NCBI GenBank assembly: GCA_902462035.1
Contig: CABQAC010000136.1
Span: 1-5,770, forward strand
From: an uncultured Eubacteriales bacterium
Lineage (GTDB): Bacteria; Bacillota; Clostridia; Oscillospirales; Acutalibacteraceae
Length of the DNA stretch: 5,770 bases
Reading direction: 5' to 3'
Below, piece by piece: positions 4,938 to 5,770 of this stretch. Positions within the stretch are counted from its first letter, which is position 1; every line of letters starts with the position of its first letter. The notes beneath the pieces were generated by a model. It was not told the origin of the DNA, did not search any database, and saw nothing but the letters and a program-made list of their open reading frames with translations. The position numbers were made by a program, and so were the translations under genes.

Positions 4938-5240
4938 ATGCCCATGAAATCGTTGGGAATGATCGAGGTCACCAGCGTGACCGCGGCGATAGATGCGTTG
5001 GACATTATGTGCAAGACCGCCGACGTAAGTTTTGTCACCTGGGAGCGCAAGCTCGGCGGCCAGTTGGTCACGGTGATTGTGGAAGGCGAGGTTTCCGCCG
5101 TGACACAGGCCGTGGAAACCGCGGTGGCGCAGGCGGTCATCCGGCCGTGCGCGAGCGCGGTGATCGCCAACCCCCACGAGGAAACGGCGCGGATGGTAGG
5201 CGTCAGCGCATCCCGGTTAAAACCCAAGGGGCGGGGCTGA
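4938..5240 (+). CDS. BMC-H shell protein, divergent pore loop
   Basis: A 100-residue single BMC-domain protein. The start MKSLGMIEVTSVTAAIDALDIMCKTADV is standard for the family. The region equivalent to the KIGSG pore loop reads ERKLGGQLVTVIVEGEV (36-52), replacing the pore serine by glycine and adding a glutamine just after it. The usual terminal HVIPRPH is replaced by SAVIANPHEETARM, followed by a basic tail (SRLKPKGRG). It could give a facet hexamer with a different pore or partner preference from the PduA-like copies. AAAGGATGG at 4921-4929, 8 bases before ATG 4938, is the ribosome binding site. The gene stands between two PduA-like paralogues, arguing that a mixed shell is made from one transcript. 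It is clearly BMC-H, but its specific subtype is not recognised. Confidence 0.92.
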   Translation: MPMKSLGMIEVTSVTAAIDALDIMCKTADVSFVTWERKLGGQLVTVIVEGEVSAVTQAVETAVAQAVIRPCASAVIANPHEETARMVGVSASRLKPKGRG

Positions 5241-5279
5241 CCCGGCCGCACAAGCAGCAGGAAAGGCGTGACGGTAACC

Positions 5280-5669
5280 ATGGCAGAGGAAAAGAATCTT
5301 GCGGCGGCGAAGGCGCCCGCCCGCAAAACAGCGACTCGGAAAGCGCCGGAAAAAAGGGAAGTTGCTCCCGAAAGGATGAAGGAGGTTCGTAATATGGTAC
5401 AGCAGGCTTTGGGAATGGTGGAAACAAAGGGCTTGGTGGCGGCCATCGAGGCTGCGGACGCGATGCTGAAAGCCGCGAACGTGGAATTGGTGGGCACGGA
5501 GAAAATCGGCTCCGGCTTGGTGAGCGTCATGGTGCGCGGCGACGTGGGCGCGGTGAAGGCGGCGGTGGAATCCGGCGCTTCGGCCGCGACGAAGCTGGGC
5601 GAAATCGTGGCGACCCATGTAATTCCGAGACCCCATTCGGACGTGGAGAAGATTCTGCCCACGCTCTAA
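5280..5669 (+). CDS. BMC-H shell protein, PduA/PduJ-like, with possible basic N-terminal extension
   Basis: From ATG 5280 the frame encodes 129 residues. Residues 39-129 are a complete PduA-like BMC domain, with KIGSG pore loop, VMVRGDVGAVKAAVESG, and HVIPRPHSDVEKILP at the end. Residues 1-38 are a low-complexity Lys/Arg/Ala/Pro stretch (11 basic, 6 acidic; for example AAAKAPARKTATRKAPEK) with no BMC homology, probably disordered. The start is uncertain. AGGAAAGG at 5259-5266 is 13 bases before ATG 5280, longer than ideal, and only 1 base before an in-frame GTG at 5268. The internal ATG at 5394 has a perfect AAGGAGG 8 bases upstream and gives exactly 91 residues, the length of the paralogue at 4584. 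Either the short form is the main product, or two isoforms are made from one gene. The BMC domain itself is not in doubt. Confidence 0.9.
   Translation: MAEEKNLAAAKAPARKTATRKAPEKREVAPERMKEVRNMVQQALGMVETKGLVAAIEAADAMLKAANVELVGTEKIGSGLVSVMVRGDVGAVKAAVESGASAATKLGEIVATHVIPRPHSDVEKILPTL
5379..5385 (+). promoter_or_regulatory. Internal ribosome binding site within the extended shell frame
   Basis: AAGGAGG lies inside the open frame, 8 bases before the in-frame ATG 5394 that starts the canonical BMC domain (MVQQALGMVE). It is the strongest such site near this gene and supports initiation at 5394, alone or in addition to 5280. Confidence 0.75.
5404..5458 (+). repeat. 55-base exact repeat, copy 1 (5' end of shell domain)
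   Basis: This segment is identical to 5716-5770, encoding ALGMVETKGLVAAIEAA in both genes with the same codons. The match runs to the window edge, so the true repeat is probably longer. Together with the other repeats it marks recent tandem duplication of PduA-like shell genes. Confidence 0.93.
5529..5560 (+). repeat. 32-base exact repeat within shell genes, copy 2
   Basis: Identical to 4719-4750 in the PduA-like gene at 4584, at the equivalent place in the BMC domain (VRGDVGAVKA). Confidence 0.9.
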
Positions 5670-5691
5670 AGATTTAAAACATTGATTGATC

Positions 5692-5716
5692 AGGAGGAAA
5701 ATACAATGGCACAAGA
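5692..5716 (+). repeat. 25-base exact repeat, copy 2 (ribosome binding site and first codons)
   Basis: Identical to 4570-4594. The last gene thus joins a head like that of the gene at 4584 to a continuation identical to the gene at 5280, a mosaic pattern. Confidence 0.9.
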
Positions 5717-5770
5717 GGCTTTGGGAATGGTGGAAACAAAGGGCTTGGTGGCGGCCATCGAGGCTGCGGA
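5706..5770 (+). CDS. BMC-H shell protein, PduA/PduJ-like, 5' end only
   Basis: The first 21 codons of a further PduA-like shell gene (MAQEALGMVE then TKGLVAAIEAA), cut by the window edge. AGGAGG at 5692-5697 lies 8 bases before the ATG. It follows the previous shell gene by 36 bases, so the shell cluster continues downstream. All visible residues match the canonical BMC-H N terminus. Whether the rest is intact, or ends in a second domain, cannot be seen. Confidence 0.9.
   Translation, partial: MAQEALGMVETKGLVAAIEAA
5716..5770 (+). repeat. 55-base exact repeat, copy 2 (runs off window)
   Basis: Identical to 5404-5458 and continuing to the last base of the window. Confidence 0.93.

Noticed and set aside
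5009..5392. Plus-strand open frame overlapping the shell gene at 4938 and the tail region of the next
   Set aside because: It is an alternate-frame shadow with Arg/Gly-rich composition; the overlapped frames carry BMC sequence.
4904..5662. Minus-strand open frame of 252 codons opposite the shell genes
   Set aside because: It is antisense to conserved BMC domains. Its internal repetition (FTAPTSPRT twice) simply mirrors the paralogous shell genes.
4570..5770. CRISPR or short tandem repeat array
   Set aside because: The repeats are few, irregularly spaced and lie in homologous coding positions of shell genes.

Overview
The window is a stretch of a bacterial microcompartment (BMC) operon of the glycyl-radical-enzyme type (GRM). 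All genes lie on the plus strand and are tightly spaced. High GC, strong AGGAGG-type ribosome binding sites, and TTG/GTG initiation next to ATG suggest a GC-rich anaerobic Firmicute, probably a gut clostridium of the Oscillospiraceae/Ruminococcaceae kind; this is inference from style and gene content, not a database match. The gene order resembles the fucose/rhamnose-type GRM loci (GRM5, as in Clostridium phytofermentans and Roseburia). In those loci, fuculose/rhamnulose-1-phosphate is cleaved, lactaldehyde is reduced to 1,2-propanediol, and a glycyl radical diol dehydratase makes propionaldehyde inside a shell.

Region 1 (1-1520): the 3' end of a glycyl-radical-enzyme activase (radical SAM), a PduU/EutS-type shell protein started at TTG, and a PduV/EutP-type small P-loop GTPase. 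A near-consensus extended -10 sigma-A promoter (TTGACT, 17 bp, TAAAAT at 1495-1523) overlaps the last codons of the GTPase gene and should give the downstream genes their own transcription start.

Region 2 (1584-4199): three cargo proteins, each with a predicted encapsulation helix. They are a class II aldolase with the helix at its C terminus behind a CxxCxxC-bearing linker, a GlcG/HbpS/PduO-C-like protein with it at the N terminus, and a zinc-family medium-chain alcohol dehydrogenase with it at the N terminus. The dehydrogenase lacks the usual four-cysteine structural zinc lobe.

Region 3 (4221-5770): a cluster of single-domain BMC-H shell genes. They are a divergent one with a pore-region insertion, a PduA-like one, a divergent one with an altered pore loop, a PduA-like one that can be read with a 38-residue Lys/Ala/Pro-rich N-terminal extension or from an internal canonical start, and the first 21 codons of another PduA-like one. 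Exact DNA repeats among the PduA-like copies point to recent duplication or gene conversion.

How it fits together (inference): the aldolase would supply lactaldehyde, the dehydrogenase would interconvert aldehyde and alcohol with NAD(H), the glycyl radical enzyme (upstream, outside the window) would be activated by the activase, and the shell proteins would enclose the pathway. The signature enzyme, the CoA-acylating aldehyde dehydrogenase, the phosphotransacylase and any BMC-P vertex protein are not in the window, so the GRM subtype is assigned from partial content. No tRNA, rRNA, CRISPR array, insertion sequence or clear intrinsic terminator was seen.
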